Source: Komarekiella atlantica HA4396-MV6
GTDB taxonomy: Bacteria > Cyanobacteriota > Cyanobacteriia > Cyanobacteriales > Nostocaceae
Assembly (NCBI GenBank): GCA_019359395.1
Contig: JAHHHK010000032.1
Location: 1-64,000 of the forward strand
Length of the DNA: 64,000 nt
Reading direction: 5' to 3'
In this document: positions 38,879-49,697 of the stretch, in pieces
Position numbering within the stretch: the stretch's first letter is position 1
Layout of the letters: each line of letters opens with the position of its first letter
Notes under the pieces: model-generated
Database searches by the model: none
Seen by the model: only the letters and a program-made list of their open reading frames with translations
What the model was told of the DNA's origin: nothing
Program-made: the position numbers and the translations under genes

Positions 38879-39544
38879 CTAACTAGTAATTTGACCCCAT
38901 CCCACAGCCGGTAAAGCTACAGCCTGCCCTACTTTGCCACTAGAAACCCGTTTCATCGAAGTAGAAAGCCAGACAAACAATTCACGAAAATCTAAGCTAT
39001 TTAGCGTAACTGGTGGACGTTCAGGTGGGGAAATTTGTTTGAGGATACTCATATCAGCACCCTGTACACCTACTGCAAAAAATGACAGTCGGCTTTGTGC
39101 TTCTGCTTGTCTCAATCTTTGCGCAGCTGACTGCCAGGGGTCTGATGGCGATGGCGCTCCGTCTGTAATCAAAAACACCCAAGGGCGATAATAGAGAATA
39201 CCGTTGTCTTTATAAGTCTGTTTCCGGTTTTCTAGAAAATCCAAAGCATACTCAATCGCCGCACCCATTGGGGTTAAACCATCTACTTCCAATATAGGTG
39301 GTATGAATTGGTCAATCGTCACAAAGTCTTGCATCAGTTTAACTATGGGGCCAAATGTAATCATGGCCACTTCCACACTCAGCGATGCTTGGGAATCTTT
39401 TAGTACATCTTCTTTGAAAGCAGCAAGTCCTCGATTTAACTCTTGGATAGGCTGACCTGACATAGAGCCAGAAGTATCAAGTAAGAGAATTACAGGGCAA
39501 CGATTTTCTGGATTTTCAACGAATTCAGGCAATCCTACAGCCAT
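38879..39544 (-). CDS. vWA-domain protein (TerY-like)
   Basis: 221 aa. von Willebrand A fold with an intact MIDAS: DTSGSMSGQPIQELNRGL (DxSxS), the threonine in VDGLTPMGAAIEYAL, and the aspartate in VFLITDGAPSPSDPW. TerY of tellurium-resistance loci has this layout. First gene of the vWA-PP2C-kinase operon. In the published TerY-P triad concept (Anantharaman/Aravind) such operons couple phosphorylation to a Ca2+/metal-dependent stress system; that is family knowledge, the role here is inferred. Confidence 0.9.
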   Translation of the reverse strand: MAVGLPEFVENPENRCPVILLLDTSGSMSGQPIQELNRGLAAFKEDVLKDSQASLSVEVAMITFGPIVKLMQDFVTIDQFIPPILEVDGLTPMGAAIEYALDFLENRKQTYKDNGILYYRPWVFLITDGAPSPSDPWQSAAQRLRQAEAQSRLSFFAVGVQGADMSILKQISPPERPPVTLNSLDFRELFVWLSTSMKRVSSGKVGQAVALPAVGWGQITS

Positions 39545-39763
39545 TCGATGCTCCTGATTAAGTAAATTAGGCTACAAATTATACAGGTTAATTTTATTGT
39601 CTAATAAATGCTTCAACAGTAGTGTTTTTACTTAAAGAATCCCCATACCTACCTAAGTTGAAATAATCCAGCGCCGCATTTGGTAAGATGACTCTTCTGA
39701 ATATGTGTCTACCCTAAGTGCTCAGCATTCGCTAAACTCAGAATTGCTGCGATTTTGCCCACC

Positions 39764-40945
39764 ATGTCAGATTCCCAAACCGTCAGTGCTGCTGTTGCTA
39801 AACTCTACAACACCTACCCATTTCCGCCGGAAGCCTTACTGGATGAACCACCTCCAGGCTACAACTGGCGCTGGAATTGGCTAGCCGCTTATAATTTCTG
39901 CACAGGTCAAAAACCCCAAAAGCAAGATATCCGCATTTTAGATGCTGGTTGCGGTACGGGAGTAGGTACAGAATACCTTGTTCACCTTAATCCCCAAGCC
40001 AATGTCGTTGGAATTGACCTTAGTGCTGGCGCTTTGGCTGTAGCAAAAGAGCGTTGTCAGCGTTCTGGGGCTAACCGCGTCGAATTTCACCACCTGAGCT
40101 TGTACGATGTAGAACAGTTGCCAGGTGAGTTTGATTTAATCAACTGCGTTGGCGTTTTGCACCATACCCCTGATCCGATTCGCGGTATTCAAGCTTTGGC
40201 GAAGAAGTTAGCTCCAGGCGGCTTGATGCATATTTTTGTGTATGGGGAATTGGGACGCTGGGAAATTCAACTTATGCAAAAAGCGATCGCTCTCCTCCAA
40301 GGTGACAAACAAGGCGATTACCGTGATGGTGTGCAAGTTGGGCGGCAAATATTTGCATCTCTACCAGAAAATAATCGAATTGTCAAGTACGATAAGCAGC
40401 GTTGGTCACTAGAAAACCACAAGGACGCATACTTTGCTGATATGTACGTTCATCCACAGGAAATCGACTACAACATTGAGACACTGTTTGAATTAATTGA
40501 TGCTTCTGGCTTGGACTTTATTGGTTTCTCGAATCCTAGTTTTTGGCAGTTAGAAAGACTTTTGGCCAAAGCACCAGAGTTGATAGAACGGGCGCAGGGA
40601 TTAGGCGATCGCCAGGGTTATCGCCTGATAGAATTACTAGATCCAGAAGTTACCCATTACGAGTTTTTCCTTGGTCGTCCTCCCCTCCTCAAAGCTGACT
40701 GGTCAGATGATAATATCTTGTTGACGGCAATCCCTGAACTTAATCCTTGTATTGAAGGATTTCCCAGCCAATGTTTCTTTAATTACGATTACCAGATTGT
40801 TAACTTATCAGTAGCAGAGTTTGAGTTTCTGCAAAGATGCGATGGTAATTCAACAGTGGCAGAGATTTTAGCAGGTGTGCAGATGGAACTTAATGAAGTT
40901 AGAACGCTCCTTAAGCAACAGTTGATTTTATTAACGCCAGCTTAA
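39764..40945 (+). CDS. Large SAM-dependent methyltransferase with C-terminal extension
   Basis: 393 aa from ATG 39764. N-terminal motif VAKLYNTYPFPPEALLDEPPPGYNWRWNW is characteristic of a cyanobacterial methyltransferase subfamily. Motif I RILDAGCGTGVGTEYL, GIDLS (II), FDLINCVGVLHHTPDP (IV) and LAPGGLMHIFVYGELGRW follow. Residues ~250-390 form an added domain. It ends with a PqqD-like helical tail (SVAEFEFLQRCDGNSTVAEILAGV). Substrate unknown; upstream TTG at 39755 is rejected as a start. Confidence 0.85.
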   Translation: MSDSQTVSAAVAKLYNTYPFPPEALLDEPPPGYNWRWNWLAAYNFCTGQKPQKQDIRILDAGCGTGVGTEYLVHLNPQANVVGIDLSAGALAVAKERCQRSGANRVEFHHLSLYDVEQLPGEFDLINCVGVLHHTPDPIRGIQALAKKLAPGGLMHIFVYGELGRWEIQLMQKAIALLQGDKQGDYRDGVQVGRQIFASLPENNRIVKYDKQRWSLENHKDAYFADMYVHPQEIDYNIETLFELIDASGLDFIGFSNPSFWQLERLLAKAPELIERAQGLGDRQGYRLIELLDPEVTHYEFFLGRPPLLKADWSDDNILLTAIPELNPCIEGFPSQCFFNYDYQIVNLSVAEFEFLQRCDGNSTVAEILAGVQMELNEVRTLLKQQLILLTPA

Positions 40946-41040
40946 TCACATCGTATTGCCTCACCACGCCAGTTTCCTTTGGAAGTCGTCCCTCAGACGT
41001 TACAAGAGACGAAGTCCGATAAATTATTTGTGTTCCACCG

Positions 41041-41075
41041 AACTTCTGAGCGCCGACTTGCGGCGCTCAGAAGTT
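41041..41075. repeat. Perfect 15-bp inverted repeat
   Basis: AACTTCTGAGCGCCG and CGGCGCTCAGAAGTT flank the loop ACTTG, ~95 bp after the methyltransferase stop. No T-tract follows directly, so it may be a mobile palindrome or a 3' stabiliser rather than a classic terminator. Confidence 0.85.
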
Positions 41076-41357
41076 CTCCGTGTGTTTATCCGTAGTTTCT
41101 TTTTTACTTGTTTGTATTTTTGCAATAAGTTTAATTAAGAACCATTGAATTTTACCTAAAAGTAAAAATCATTATTTTTAACTAGTAAAATATAGTATAA
41201 ATTTACACTCCCTTCATAAAAGAGTTGAAAAAAGTGAAGATTTGGAAAATAGTGCTTTTTTGCCCGGCGTATAAAAACATAAAAGAATAAATTCTATAAA
41301 AGACTCACACATGAATTTTTACTGTAATTGTCAAATTTAATTTAGGAGAATTTTCTA

Positions 41358-41915
41358 ATGAAATTAGCCAAACAGATAGGCATGGCTACTGTTGGTGTTG
41401 CGCTTTTCACTGCTGTTGGTGCTAAATCAGCAGAAGCCGCAAGTGTTGTATTTAAAGGACAAGAAGGCAATAGATTCGATTACACGATCCAGTTTGATTC
41501 TGCGAACCTACCTGGTGATTTTGAAAGGCTCAGAGATGGTTCATTATTAACCTTATCAGGCTTATCGGGTGTATTTGATGTAACTCCTGACTACCCAACT
41601 AGATTGTCGGTGGAAACCAAAGAACCTGACTTTGTGACTTTGAAATTGATCAACTTCGCTCAGACAGGTAAAGTAGGTACATCATCATTATTCGGTAATT
41701 TTTCCCTATTCAGTTCGTTTACCACAGCGGGTCTAGCACAATGGGATATTATACGCCGAAATCCTCTCGGTAAGGTGGCGACAACTTTTGAGGGTCAAGT
41801 TACGGGCCCTGTAACACCTGTCCCCGAACCCTTCACAGTTGGTGGTTCAGTGGTTGCTGTTGGGTTTGGTTTGTGGATGAAGCGTAAGCAAGCAGCGGCT
41901 TCTCAGAAGGTATAG
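41358..41915 (+). CDS. PEP-CTERM sorting-signal protein
   Basis: 185 aa exported protein. Signal peptide (IGMATVGVALFTAVGAKSAEAA, ~7-28), a ~130-residue beta-rich domain of unknown function, and a C-terminal PEP-CTERM tail: VPEP, a hydrophobic span FTVGGSVVAVGFGLWM and the basic KRKQ. PEP-CTERM proteins are anchored or processed by exosortase/archaeosortase-type systems. A GGAG precedes the start (41342-41356). No exosortase gene is in the window. Confidence 0.85.
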   Translation: MKLAKQIGMATVGVALFTAVGAKSAEAASVVFKGQEGNRFDYTIQFDSANLPGDFERLRDGSLLTLSGLSGVFDVTPDYPTRLSVETKEPDFVTLKLINFAQTGKVGTSSLFGNFSLFSSFTTAGLAQWDIIRRNPLGKVATTFEGQVTGPVTPVPEPFTVGGSVVAVGFGLWMKRKQAAASQKV

Positions 41916-42214
41916 TATATTCCCTGTTGCTAGTCTGATTCGCTACTAATTCAGGTTTAACACTTAAAATGTATACCCCTGTAAGCGTGCCTGTAATGCT
42001 GTTATAAGGGCATTCTTTTTGATACAGCAAAACCTTCGCGAATACTAACTTGTAAAAGTAATTTATACTTCGTGGTGAGAGGCGATCGCTCACCACGCTT
42101 TTTGCTGACAAGAAGTTAATTGTTTTTTTCTAAAGTATTGTTACCGGAGCGTGATATGATTCAGCTGACTGAATGTACAGTCATCAATAGTTAGCTGTAC
42201 TGGTTTCAAGTCCC

Positions 42215-42655
42215 GTGAGCTTGTCAGACGAATCAATTGCACCCACTCCGACAACACAACAAGATGATCAATCTGGTTCTGAGGATACAGAATCAGGGAA
42301 CTCTATGCAAGAGTTCTATCAACTCTTCCAGCAACTGTTGACAATCACGCTTGTCTTGACGGGGGTTATTTTTATCTCTGTGTGGATTTTTTATTCCTTA
42401 AACATTGCCCTGAATTATTTGATTGGGGCGTGTGCAGGTGTGGTTTACTTAAAAATGCTGGCTAAAGATGTTGAGCGGCTTGGTAATCAAAAAACCCGTC
42501 TGAGCAAAAATCGTTTGGCTCTGTTTGTTGGGTTGATTGTATTAGCAACTCAATGGCATGAGCTACATGTTCTGCCCATATTTTTGGGATTTCTAACTTA
42601 CAAGGCCACGCTCATAGTCTATACGGTGCAAACTGCGTTCATTCCTGATTCTTAA
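42215..42655 (+). CDS. atpI: ATP synthase assembly subunit I
   Basis: 146 aa, GTG start at 42215. A hydrophilic acidic N-terminus (~35 aa) precedes four hydrophobic spans: [59 protein letters not shown] and [16 protein letters not shown]. AtpI-type proteins help assemble the c-ring. First gene of the atp1 operon, 61 bp before the a subunit. Confidence 0.9.
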   Translation: MSLSDESIAPTPTTQQDDQSGSEDTESGNSMQEFYQLFQQLLTITLVLTGVIFISVWIFYSLNIALNYLIGACAGVVYLKMLAKDVERLGNQKTRLSKNRLALFVGLIVLATQWHELHVLPIFLGFLTYKATLIVYTVQTAFIPDS

Positions 42656-42716
42656 ATCAGGCTCACAAAGACAATACTCCAATCCTCGCTCGTTGGGGAA
42701 GATTCTTGCTTGAAGA

Positions 42717-43478
42717 ATGCAAATGCTTAGTGTCTTAAACGCCTTTAATTCTTTTCCCCTAGCCGAATTAGAAGTAGGTCAACATTTCTACTGGCAATTG
42801 GGCAATCTTAAAATTCATGGGCAAGTTTTTCTCACCTCGTGGTTTGTGATTAGCATTCTAGTATTGGCTTCACTAGCTGCGACTCGCAACATCCAGAGAA
42901 TTCCCAGCGGCATCCAAAATTTAATGGAATATGCCCTAGAGTTTATTCGGGATCTAGCAAAAAACCAACTTGGTGAAAAAGAGTACCGTCCTTGGGTGCC
43001 TTTTATTGGCACATTGTTTTTGTTCATCTTCGTATCGAACTGGTCAGGTGCTCTAATTCCCTGGAAGCTAATCAAGCTGCCATCGGGTGAATTAGCAGCT
43101 CCCACTAATGACATCAATACGACTGTAGCATTGGCATTGCTGACATCTTTAGCGTACTTTTACGCGGGTTTTAGCAAGCGGGGTTTGGGCTACTTTAAAA
43201 AATACATTGAGCCAACACCCGTTCTATTGCCGATCGCAATCCTAGAAGATTTCACCAAGCCCCTCTCCCTCAGCTTCCGTCTTTTTGGCAATATCTTGGC
43301 GGATGAGTTGGTGGTAGCGGTGCTGGTTCTACTAGTTCCTCTATTTGTACCTCTACCTGTGATGGCTTTGGGTTTGTTTACCAGTGCCATTCAAGCCCTG
43401 GTTTTTGCCACCCTAGCTGGAGCATACATTCATGAGGCCATGGAGGGACATGGTGGAGATGAGCATGAGGAGCATTAA
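42717..43478 (+). CDS. atpB: ATP synthase F0 subunit a
   Basis: 253 aa with five to six transmembrane helices. The proton-channel arginine is in the [16 protein letters not shown] motif (Arg in SFRLFGN), with the partner segment [25 protein letters not shown]. Sits in order atpI-a-c-b'-b-delta-alpha-gamma. Confidence 0.97.
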   Translation: MQMLSVLNAFNSFPLAELEVGQHFYWQLGNLKIHGQVFLTSWFVISILVLASLAATRNIQRIPSGIQNLMEYALEFIRDLAKNQLGEKEYRPWVPFIGTLFLFIFVSNWSGALIPWKLIKLPSGELAAPTNDINTTVALALLTSLAYFYAGFSKRGLGYFKKYIEPTPVLLPIAILEDFTKPLSLSFRLFGNILADELVVAVLVLLVPLFVPLPVMALGLFTSAIQALVFATLAGAYIHEAMEGHGGDEHEEH

Positions 43479-43517
43479 ATCAGTCAACAGTCAACAGTTA
43501 TCAACTTGCAGCGCAAC

Positions 43518-43541
43518 TGATAACTGATAACTGATAACTGT
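43518..43541. repeat. TGATAACT tandem repeat
   Basis: Three head-to-tail TGATAACT units in the 215-bp atpB-atpE spacer, flanked by CAGTCAACAGTCAACAGTTATCA at 43481-43503, which is partly complementary and could pair with it. Confidence 0.75.
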
Positions 43542-43651
43542 TAAGCTTCTCAGTTGATAGCACAGTTCCGTCGAGCATCTTCGCTCAAAACATCGCAAAG
43601 CGCGATTGAAAGAACTCGGTGCAGCGTGAAAAACACGTTTCTAGTCGTTAA

Positions 43652-43942
<291 letters not shown>

Positions 43943-44123
43943 AACCTAAAAAGTTTTTGTGAGTGTGGAGACGTGAACAATCACGCCTCTACAACCGAAA
44001 TTTTTTGAGTATTTAGTCGTTCTGATGTAGTTTGACCCTTGTTGGCTATGGGTCTCTAAAATATTAAAGGTTGGATGATCTTGCTAGCCATGAAAACTGC
44101 TACTCCAGCCAAAGAGGAGAGAA

Positions 44124-44555
44124 ATGTTTGACTTCAATGCTACTTTGCCCTTAATGGCATTGCAGTTCCTGCTGTTGGCAGCTTTGTTGAATGCAATTTT
44201 CTACAAGCCACTGACCAAGGTGCTAGACGATCGCGATAATTACATCCGAACGAATACCCTTGAGGCGCGGGAACGCTTGGCTAAAGCTGAGCGCTTAGCC
44301 ACCGAATATGAGCAGCAACTCGCAGAAGCTCGCAGGCAATCGCAAGCTACTGTAGAAGCAGCTCAGGCTGAGGCTAAGAAAATTACTGCCGAGAAAATCG
44401 CTGAAGCCCAAAAAGAAGCTCAAGCGCAACGAGAACAGGCTGCTGTTGAAATAGAGCGACAGAAGCAAGAAGCTATGCGTACCTTAGAGCAACGGGTTGA
44501 TGCTCTCAGCAGACAGATTCTAGAAAAACTATTGGGATCTACTGTAGTTAGCTAA
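44124..44555 (+). CDS. atpG: ATP synthase F0 subunit b'
   Basis: 143 aa. Short membrane anchor ([24 protein letters not shown]) and a long charged coiled coil ([29 protein letters not shown]...). Cyanobacteria carry two different b subunits (b' and b) in the stator; this is b' because it precedes b and lacks b's N-terminal acidic stretch. Gene naming follows the cyanobacterial scheme (atpG for b', also called atpF2). Confidence 0.93.
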   Translation: MFDFNATLPLMALQFLLLAALLNAIFYKPLTKVLDDRDNYIRTNTLEARERLAKAERLATEYEQQLAEARRQSQATVEAAQAEAKKITAEKIAEAQKEAQAQREQAAVEIERQKQEAMRTLEQRVDALSRQILEKLLGSTVVS

Positions 44556-44639
44556 GCTCACAAAACTGCTTCTATGAAAGCATACGCGCGTCTGGGCGCT
44601 AGTCCCAGATCGCTCAATTTAAGTGTCAAAAAAGGCACT

Positions 44640-44705
44640 TTTTTCCCTGCGGGGAAAGAAACTTAATTTCCCACAGGGAAAAAAACTTAATTTCCCACAG
44701 GGAAA
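44640..44705. repeat. GGGAAA..AACTTAATTTCCCACA direct repeats
   Basis: About 2.5 units, period ~25, each with GGGAAA and TTTCCC arms around AACTTAA, so each unit can fold. Lies in the b'-b spacer. Confidence 0.8.
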
Positions 44706-44742
44706 ATACAATACTATTAGCAAGCGAGCAGCGCACTTGTAG

Positions 44743-45315
44743 ATGGGTATCATGGGCACATTTTTATTACTTGCCGCAGAAGCGAACGCTGTTCACTCTG
44801 AATTGGCAGAAGGCGCAGCAGAAGGTGGTTTCGGTCTAAACCTAGACATTTTAGAAACCAACCTCATTAATCTAGCGATTCTGGTTGGCATATTATTCTA
44901 CTTCGGACGTAAAGTTTTAAGCAATATCCTGAATGAGCGAAAGTCAAATATTGCAACCTTAATTCAGGAAGCAGAAGGGCGCTTAAAAGAAGCACAAATT
45001 GCTCTATCACAGGCGCAAGAGCAGTTGACCCAAGCTCAGGCAGAGGCACAACGCATCCGTAAATCTGCTCAAGAAAACGCCCAGGCATCAAAAGAAGCCT
45101 TGTTAGAGCGGGCAATGCAAGACGTAGAACGTTTAAAACAAACAGCAGCAGCGGATTTAAACAGCGAAACAGAGCGAGCGATCGCCCAACTACGGCAGCG
45201 AGTGGCTACTCTAGCATTGCAAAAAGTCGAATCGCAACTCAAGAGCGGCATTGCCGACGATGCTCAACAAATGCTAATTGACCGCAGCATCGCACAACTA
45301 GGAGGCAATGTATGA
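44743..45315 (+). CDS. atpF: ATP synthase F0 subunit b
   Basis: 190 aa. N-terminal helix [23 protein letters not shown] and a long stator coiled coil. Stop overlaps the delta-subunit start by 4 bases (ATGA), giving translational coupling. Two in-frame starts are close (44743 and ATG at 44752). Confidence 0.95.
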   Translation: MGIMGTFLLLAAEANAVHSELAEGAAEGGFGLNLDILETNLINLAILVGILFYFGRKVLSNILNERKSNIATLIQEAEGRLKEAQIALSQAQEQLTQAQAEAQRIRKSAQENAQASKEALLERAMQDVERLKQTAAADLNSETERAIAQLRQRVATLALQKVESQLKSGIADDAQQMLIDRSIAQLGGNV

Positions 45316-45866
45316 CAAGTAAAGTAGCAACAGCCGAAGTAGCCCAACCTTACGCACAGGCACTTTTGTCAATAGCGCAATCGAAAAACTTGACAGAAGA
45401 ATTTGGGGAAGATGCGCGTACTTTCCTGAGCCTGCTCTCAGAAAATAGAGAGCTACACAATTTCTTTAGCAACCCGTTTATTCAGTCTGAGAAAAAAAAG
45501 GCTCTCATCAGACAAATACTCGGTGAAAATGCTAACCCCTACTTACGCAATTTTTTGCTGGTATTGGTAGACAAACGGCGCATTGCGTTCATAGAACCGA
45601 TTTTACAGCAATATCTGGCGCTGTTGCGGCAGTTGAATCAAACCGTATTAGCGGAAGTGACTTCAGCCGTTCCCCTCACAGAAGCTCAACAGCAAGCAAT
45701 CATCGAAAAAGTGATTGCCATCAGTAAAGCTCGCCAGGTAGAACTAGAAACTAAGATAGATAGCGAGTTAATTGGTGGTGTGATCATCAAAGTAGGCTCG
45801 CAGGTAATTGACGCCAGTTTACGGGGTCAGTTACGTCGCCTTTCCTTACGCTTAACTAATAGCTAG
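45312..45866 (+). CDS. atpH: ATP synthase F1 subunit delta
   Basis: 184 aa (OSCP/delta). Helical N-domain ([22 protein letters not shown]...[20 protein letters not shown]) and the C-terminal [30 protein letters not shown] signature. Joins F1 to the stator. Confidence 0.96.
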   Translation: MTSKVATAEVAQPYAQALLSIAQSKNLTEEFGEDARTFLSLLSENRELHNFFSNPFIQSEKKKALIRQILGENANPYLRNFLLVLVDKRRIAFIEPILQQYLALLRQLNQTVLAEVTSAVPLTEAQQQAIIEKVIAISKARQVELETKIDSELIGGVIIKVGSQVIDASLRGQLRRLSLRLTNS

Positions 45867-45869
45867 AAG

Positions 45870-46010
45870 ATTAGGAGTTAGGAGTGAGAAGTTAGGAGTT
45901 AGGAGTTAAGTAAAAAGTAAATTATTTTAACTTTTAACTTTTAATTTTTGCATTTTTAACTCATCATTCCTAACTCTTGGCTCCTAACTAATTACTTCTT
46001 CCGTCTCGAA
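45870..46010. repeat. Inverted repeats in atpH-atpA spacer
   Basis: Several TTAGGAGTTAGGAGT units are followed ~90 bp later by CCTAACTCTTGGCTCCTAACT, the approximate reverse complement, with AT-rich sequence between. It can form a long hairpin within the operon mRNA. Confidence 0.65.
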
Positions 46011-46028
46011 AGCAAACAAGATAGACAC

Positions 46029-47549
46029 ATGAGCATTTCAATTAGACCTGACGAAATCAGCAGCATTATCCAACAACAAATCGAGCAATACGACCAAGAA
46101 GTCAAAGTTGCTAACGTTGGTACTGTGCTACAAGTTGGTGATGGTATTGCCCGGATCTATGGTCTAGACCAGGCTATGGCTGGTGAGCTGTTGGAATTTG
46201 AAGACGGCACAGTCGGCATTGCCCAGAACTTAGAAGAAGACAACGTGGGCGCGGTGCTCATGGGTGAAGGTCTGGAAATTCAAGAAGGTAGCTCTGTAAC
46301 CGCTACTGGTAGAATCGCTCAGGTAGCGGTAGGTGAAGCCTTAATTGGAAGAGTCGTAGACGCTTTGGGTCGCCCCATCGATGGTAAGGGAGATATCAAA
46401 TCCTCAGAAAGCCGTTTGATTGAATCTCCAGCACCCGGTATTATTGCGCGTCGGTCAGTACACGAACCCATGCAAACGGGTATCACAGCTATTGATTCAA
46501 TGATTCCCATCGGCCGTGGTCAACGGGAGTTGATTATTGGTGATCGTCAAACCGGCAAAACTGCGATCGCCATTGACACGATCATCAACCAAAAAGAAGA
46601 AGATGTAATCTGCGTTTACGTTGCGATCGGTCAAAAGGCTTCCACTGTTGCTAACGTGGTGCAAACATTGCAAGAAAAGGGCGCGATGGACTACACCGTC
46701 GTCGTTGCTGCAAACGCCAGTGACCCAGCAACATTACAATTCCTAGCTCCTTACACAGGAGCAACTATTGCTGAGTACTTCATGTACAAAGGTAAAGCTA
46801 CCTTAGTAATCTATGATGACCTCTCCAAGCAAGCCCAAGCTTATCGGCAGATGTCCTTGCTGCTGCGTCGTCCACCAGGACGCGAAGCTTATCCTGGAGA
46901 TGTTTTCTACATCCACTCCCGCTTGTTAGAAAGAGCAGCAAAGCTGAGTGACGAATTGGGTAAAGGTAGCATGACTGCCCTGCCAATTATCGAAACTCAA
47001 GCAGGTGACGTTTCGGCATACATCCCCACAAACGTGATTTCCATTACCGATGGTCAGATATTCCTGTCTTCTGACTTGTTTAACGCTGGTATCCGCCCCG
47101 CTGTAAACCCCGGTATTTCTGTATCTCGTGTGGGTTCTGCGGCTCAAACCAAGGCAATGAAAAAAGTTGCCGGTAAGATTAAATTAGAACTAGCGCAATT
47201 TGACGACCTACAAGCCTTCGCGCAATTTGCTTCCGACTTAGATAAAGCCACTCAAGACCAGTTAGCAAGGGGTCAACGCTTGCGGGAACTACTCAAGCAG
47301 CCCCAAAATTCCCCACTCTCAGTGTATGAGCAAGTAGCCATTCTTTATGCTGGGATTAACGGCTACTTGGATGATGTGCCTGTAAATCAAGTAACTTCCT
47401 TCACAAAAGGTTTACGGGAGTACTTAAAAACTGGCAAGCCTCAGTACACACAAGCAGTACAAAGCAAAAAAGTACTGGGTGATGAAGAAGAAGCAGCTTT
47501 AAAGGAAGCGCTAACCGAGTACAAGAAAACCTTTAAAGCAACAGCTTAA
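46029..47549 (+). CDS. atpA: ATP synthase F1 subunit alpha
   Basis: 506 aa. The P-loop is in [12 protein letters not shown]. The alpha signature [17 protein letters not shown] (with the arginine finger region) is present. The beta-barrel N-domain begins [18 protein letters not shown]. Catalytic beta and epsilon are not in this operon, as in other cyanobacteria (atp2). Confidence 0.98.
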   Translation: MSISIRPDEISSIIQQQIEQYDQEVKVANVGTVLQVGDGIARIYGLDQAMAGELLEFEDGTVGIAQNLEEDNVGAVLMGEGLEIQEGSSVTATGRIAQVAVGEALIGRVVDALGRPIDGKGDIKSSESRLIESPAPGIIARRSVHEPMQTGITAIDSMIPIGRGQRELIIGDRQTGKTAIAIDTIINQKEEDVICVYVAIGQKASTVANVVQTLQEKGAMDYTVVVAANASDPATLQFLAPYTGATIAEYFMYKGKATLVIYDDLSKQAQAYRQMSLLLRRPPGREAYPGDVFYIHSRLLERAAKLSDELGKGSMTALPIIETQAGDVSAYIPTNVISITDGQIFLSSDLFNAGIRPAVNPGISVSRVGSAAQTKAMKKVAGKIKLELAQFDDLQAFAQFASDLDKATQDQLARGQRLRELLKQPQNSPLSVYEQVAILYAGINGYLDDVPVNQVTSFTKGLREYLKTGKPQYTQAVQSKKVLGDEEEAALKEALTEYKKTFKATA

Positions 47550-47800
47550 TTAGTCATTGGTCATTGGTCATTGGTCATTGGTGAAAAACTAATGACTGAT
47601 GACAAAGAACAGACACAGAAGTCTAAGCGTCGGCTTTTGGCGTTCAGAACTTCTCCTAAAGGAGACGCTGCGGTCTTGGGGTCTCACGCCAGTCGCCTCA
47701 ACGGAGGGAACCTCCGCACGGCGCTGGCTCCCCAAGTGGAGCAAGTGGCGTGAGACCCTGCGCGAACGGAGACAAATGACTAACGACAAAGAAAAAAATT
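47550..47800. repeat. Repeat-filled spacer between atpA and atpC
   Basis: Four TCATTGG units (47552-47582), then a GC-rich hairpin-forming repeat (TCCTAAAGGAGACGC..GGTCTCACGCCAG...CTGGCTCCCC..GGCGTGAGACC). Small open frames here are not genes. Confidence 0.75.
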
Positions 47801-48748
47801 ATGGCTAATCTCAAAGCAATACGCGATCGCATTCAGTCGGTCAAAAACACCAAAAAAATTACAGAAGCCATGCGCCTAGTGGCTGCGGCTAGAGTGCGTC
47901 GGGCGCAAGAACAAGTGCTGGCAACTCGCCCTTTTGCTGATCGCTTAGCACAAGTTTTATATGGTTTGCAAACCCGTCTGCGGTTTGAAGAAGCAAACTT
48001 GCCATTGTTAAAAAAACGGCAAGTTCAGTCCGTAGGGCTGTTGGTCATTTCTGGCGATCGGGGTTTGTGTGGCGGCTACAACAGTAACGTCATCCGTCGT
48101 GCAGAAAACCGTGCTAAAGAAATCAAGGCAGAAGGTCTAGACTACACATTTGTGATTGTTGGGCGCAAAGCTACACAATACTTTCAACGCCGTAATCAGT
48201 CTATTGATGCCACTTACAGCGGTTTAGAGCAAATTCCCACCGCAGCAGAAGCTACTCAAATTGCCGACCAACTACTTTCCTTATTCCTTTCGGAAAAAGT
48301 AGACCGCATTGAGTTAGTTTATACCAGATTTGTCTCTTTGGTTAGCTCCCGTCCTGTGGTGCAAACTCTGCTTCCCCTCGATCTTCAAGGTCTAGAAGCA
48401 CCAGACGACGAAATCTTCCGCTTGACAACCCGTGGTGGTCAATTTGAAGTCGAACGGCAGAAAGTGACTAGTCAAGTTCGCCCTTTTCCCCGCGACATGA
48501 TTTTCGAGCAAGATCCAGTACAGATTCTCGATTCTCTGTTGCCTTTATATCTGAGTAATCAGCTATTACGGGCGCTGCAAGAATCGGCTGCTAGTGAACT
48601 AGCAGCGCGGATGACAGCTATGAGTAATGCTAGCGAGAATGCTGGTGAACTGATTAACACCTTAACCCTGTCTTATAACAAAGCCCGTCAAGCCGCAATT
48701 ACCCAAGAACTCCTTGAGGTTGTTGGTGGTGCTGAAGCCCTAACTTAG
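47801..48748 (+). CDS. atpC: ATP synthase F1 subunit gamma
   Basis: 315 aa. N-terminal [35 protein letters not shown] and C-terminal [46 protein letters not shown] are the gamma termini. The central [10 protein letters not shown] is typical. It has the cyanobacterial ~30-residue insertion ([22 protein letters not shown]) but no redox Cys pair as in chloroplasts. Named atpG in the E. coli scheme. Confidence 0.97.
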   Translation: MANLKAIRDRIQSVKNTKKITEAMRLVAAARVRRAQEQVLATRPFADRLAQVLYGLQTRLRFEEANLPLLKKRQVQSVGLLVISGDRGLCGGYNSNVIRRAENRAKEIKAEGLDYTFVIVGRKATQYFQRRNQSIDATYSGLEQIPTAAEATQIADQLLSLFLSEKVDRIELVYTRFVSLVSSRPVVQTLLPLDLQGLEAPDDEIFRLTTRGGQFEVERQKVTSQVRPFPRDMIFEQDPVQILDSLLPLYLSNQLLRALQESAASELAARMTAMSNASENAGELINTLTLSYNKARQAAITQELLEVVGGAEALT

Positions 48749-48772
48749 GGAATCAAATAATTGTTGGTTGTA

Positions 48773-48821
48773 AAAAATAGCTGATTGCTAACTGTTTTGA
48801 GATTAGCGATCGGCTATTTTT
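48773..48821 (+). terminator. Strong terminator of the atp1 operon
   Basis: AAAAATAGCTGATTGCTAA and TTAGCGATCGGCTATTTTT pair with few mismatches around ACTGTTTTGAGA, 25 bases after the atpC stop. Flanked by T runs on both strands, so it could work in both directions. Confidence 0.85.
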
Positions 48822-48844
48822 AATACTTGAGATTTTTTAACTAG

Positions 48845-49609
48845 ATGAAATTCACTGTATACGGGCCCTTGTGTACTGAAGTTTATGATATCACCAAGCC
48901 TATTGGTGGAAAGTACCCCGATGTGCCTTACTACATTAGCCACCTTTCCCGAATCGGTGGCAGAATTCTTGAAGCAATGGTTGGGACGGGACGACTACTA
49001 ATACCACTGCTAGAAGCTAGTATTAATGTTGAGGGCATCGATACTTCACCGGATATGCTTGCTGCTTGTCAAAAGCACTGTGCAGAACGGGGATTGAACC
49101 CTGTTCTCCATGACGGTAATATAGAAAATTTTAATATTCCTGGTAAGTTTAGCGCCATTGTTGTTTCCTTCGGCTCATTCATGCTGCTAGAAAAACGATC
49201 TTCTGCTGTGGCTGCGTTGCAAGCTTTTGCTCGACACCTTGAGCCGCAAGGGCGAATTTTTATAGACTTGGAGTTGCCTATTGAAGATTTTAAGACGGAG
49301 AATACCGTTAGGCAGCGATCGCCAATTAATTGCCCTGATGGATCAACAATCCTTTTACAATCTACATCTCATATAGACTGGCTCAATCAACTCAATATGA
49401 CTGTAATACGCTATGAAAAGTGGAAAGATGGCAAATTGATTGCCACCGAGTTACAGCACTTTCCTCTACATTGGTTCGGGCGCGATGAATTTATCATGTG
49501 TTTACGGGAAAATGGTTACAAAGACATCACTCTATGTGCAAACTACACTGCGGGCATACAGCCAAGTACCCACACAGATACCTTATGTTTTTCAGCAGTA
49601 TTTGCATGA
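48845..49609 (+). CDS. Class I SAM-dependent methyltransferase
   Basis: 254 aa. Opening YDITKPIGGKYPDVPYYISHL, motif I GRILEAMVGTGRLLIPLLEA (E-x-x-x-G-T-G), GIDTSPDML, then FSAIVVSFGSFMLL and LEPQGRIFIDLELP. Follows the atp terminator and lies ~90 bp before the tmRNA gene. Substrate unknown; similar proteins in bacteria are annotated only as methyltransferase-domain proteins. Confidence 0.85.
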   Translation: MKFTVYGPLCTEVYDITKPIGGKYPDVPYYISHLSRIGGRILEAMVGTGRLLIPLLEASINVEGIDTSPDMLAACQKHCAERGLNPVLHDGNIENFNIPGKFSAIVVSFGSFMLLEKRSSAVAALQAFARHLEPQGRIFIDLELPIEDFKTENTVRQRSPINCPDGSTILLQSTSHIDWLNQLNMTVIRYEKWKDGKLIATELQHFPLHWFGRDEFIMCLRENGYKDITLCANYTAGIQPSTHTDTLCFSAVFA

Positions 49610-49697
49610 ACTATAAAGACACCAATCCAAAGTCTTAAATTCATTGTCTTACAACACATTTCAAAAACAATACACTATAATAAGAGATATGAGACAT

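Noticed and set aside
47571-47808. Short ORFs in the atpA-atpC spacer
   Set aside because: They are translations of the GC-rich interspersed repeat.
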